Shown here in pieces: positions 63,919 to 64,000 of a DNA stretch of 64,000 nt; the stretch's first letter is position 1, and each line of letters begins with the position of its first letter. The notes under the pieces are model-generated. The model had not been told where the DNA came from, searched no databases, and saw nothing but the letters and a program-made list of their open reading frames with translations. Origin of the DNA: Bacillus sp. 2205SS5-2 (lineage in GTDB: Bacteria > Bacillota > Bacilli > Bacillales > Bacillaceae_K); the NCBI RefSeq assembly GCF_037024155.1, contig NZ_JAYKTS010000006.1, forward strand, positions 28,799-92,798. Direction: 5' to 3'. The position numbers and the translations under genes were made by a program.

Positions 63919-64000
63919 TTAAATGATTTCAGTTAAAAAAGAACGGAGCTCATCGCCTTCATCGCTTGAAAGCTTAAAAACCTGCTCTAAGTAATCGGGC
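63919..64000 (-). CDS. C-terminal end of an unidentified gene (cut by window edge)
   Basis: Minus-strand frame running in from beyond 64000 and ending PDYLEQVFKLSSDEGDELRSFLTEII before a stop at 63919. Too short to identify; its position after yutD suggests another yut gene. Confidence 0.5.
   Translation of the reverse strand, partial: PDYLEQVFKLSSDEGDELRSFLTEII

Overview
The window is low-GC Firmicutes DNA and almost certainly comes from an endospore-forming member of the Bacillaceae. It carries a three-gene germinant receptor, CotF-like coat proteins, a YuzL-type small protein, the sporulation peptidase LytH and a YhcN-family lipoprotein. The order of housekeeping genes follows the Bacillus subtilis yus-yur-yun-yut region: yusU, yusN-like coat genes, yusM/fadM, fadN-fadA-fadE, yusI, gcvH, yusF, yusE, yusD, the methionine ABC transporter, yurZ, sufCDSUB, yunF, yunE, yunD, yunC, lytH, lipA, yutC-like, yutD. 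Assignments come from reading motifs, start sites and gene order by eye; no database search was run.

Layout. 1-9 kb is accessory DNA: an IS200/IS605 element that broke a peroxiredoxin-like gene, transposase and lipoprotein remnants, a frameshifted IS110 element with a structured leader, an AI-2E-type transporter, ohr with an OhrR palindrome, a thioredoxin, and a large mobile repeat filled with 116-bp tandem units. 9-26 kb holds an inositol-type dehydrogenase, the ger operon, coat genes, the FadR-box-controlled beta-oxidation operon, an SDR/ArsR pair, yusI and gcvH. 26-38 kb holds a decayed yusG, yusF, yusE, a complete type I-C CRISPR-Cas locus (cas3-5-8c-7-4-1-2, ten repeats) set between yusE and yusD, and a broken HTH gene. 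38-51 kb holds a SAM riboswitch with metN-metP-metQ, yurZ, the suf operon and the yun genes. 51-64 kb holds an HD-GYP gene, an ISL3 element inactivated by one amber codon, a lysine riboswitch ahead of an NhaC-family transporter, an NSS transporter with a 34-residue MetS-like partner, lytH, lipA and the yut genes.

Working together: fatty-acid degradation (fadM/N/A/E), lipoate-linked metabolism (gcvH, lipA), Fe-S assembly (suf) and sulfur/amino-acid uptake (met, lysine and NSS transporters) form the core. The accessory layer is dominated by a family of about 160-bp miniature elements with ISL3-like ends and 8-bp target duplications, at least a dozen copies. Three of these carry an inserted GC-rich unit present as one, about two and a half, or about nine tandem copies. 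The most unusual items are this nested MITE/tandem array, the possible bridge RNA of IS110, the internal Cas11c start inside cas8c, and the lysine-riboswitch/NhaC pair.
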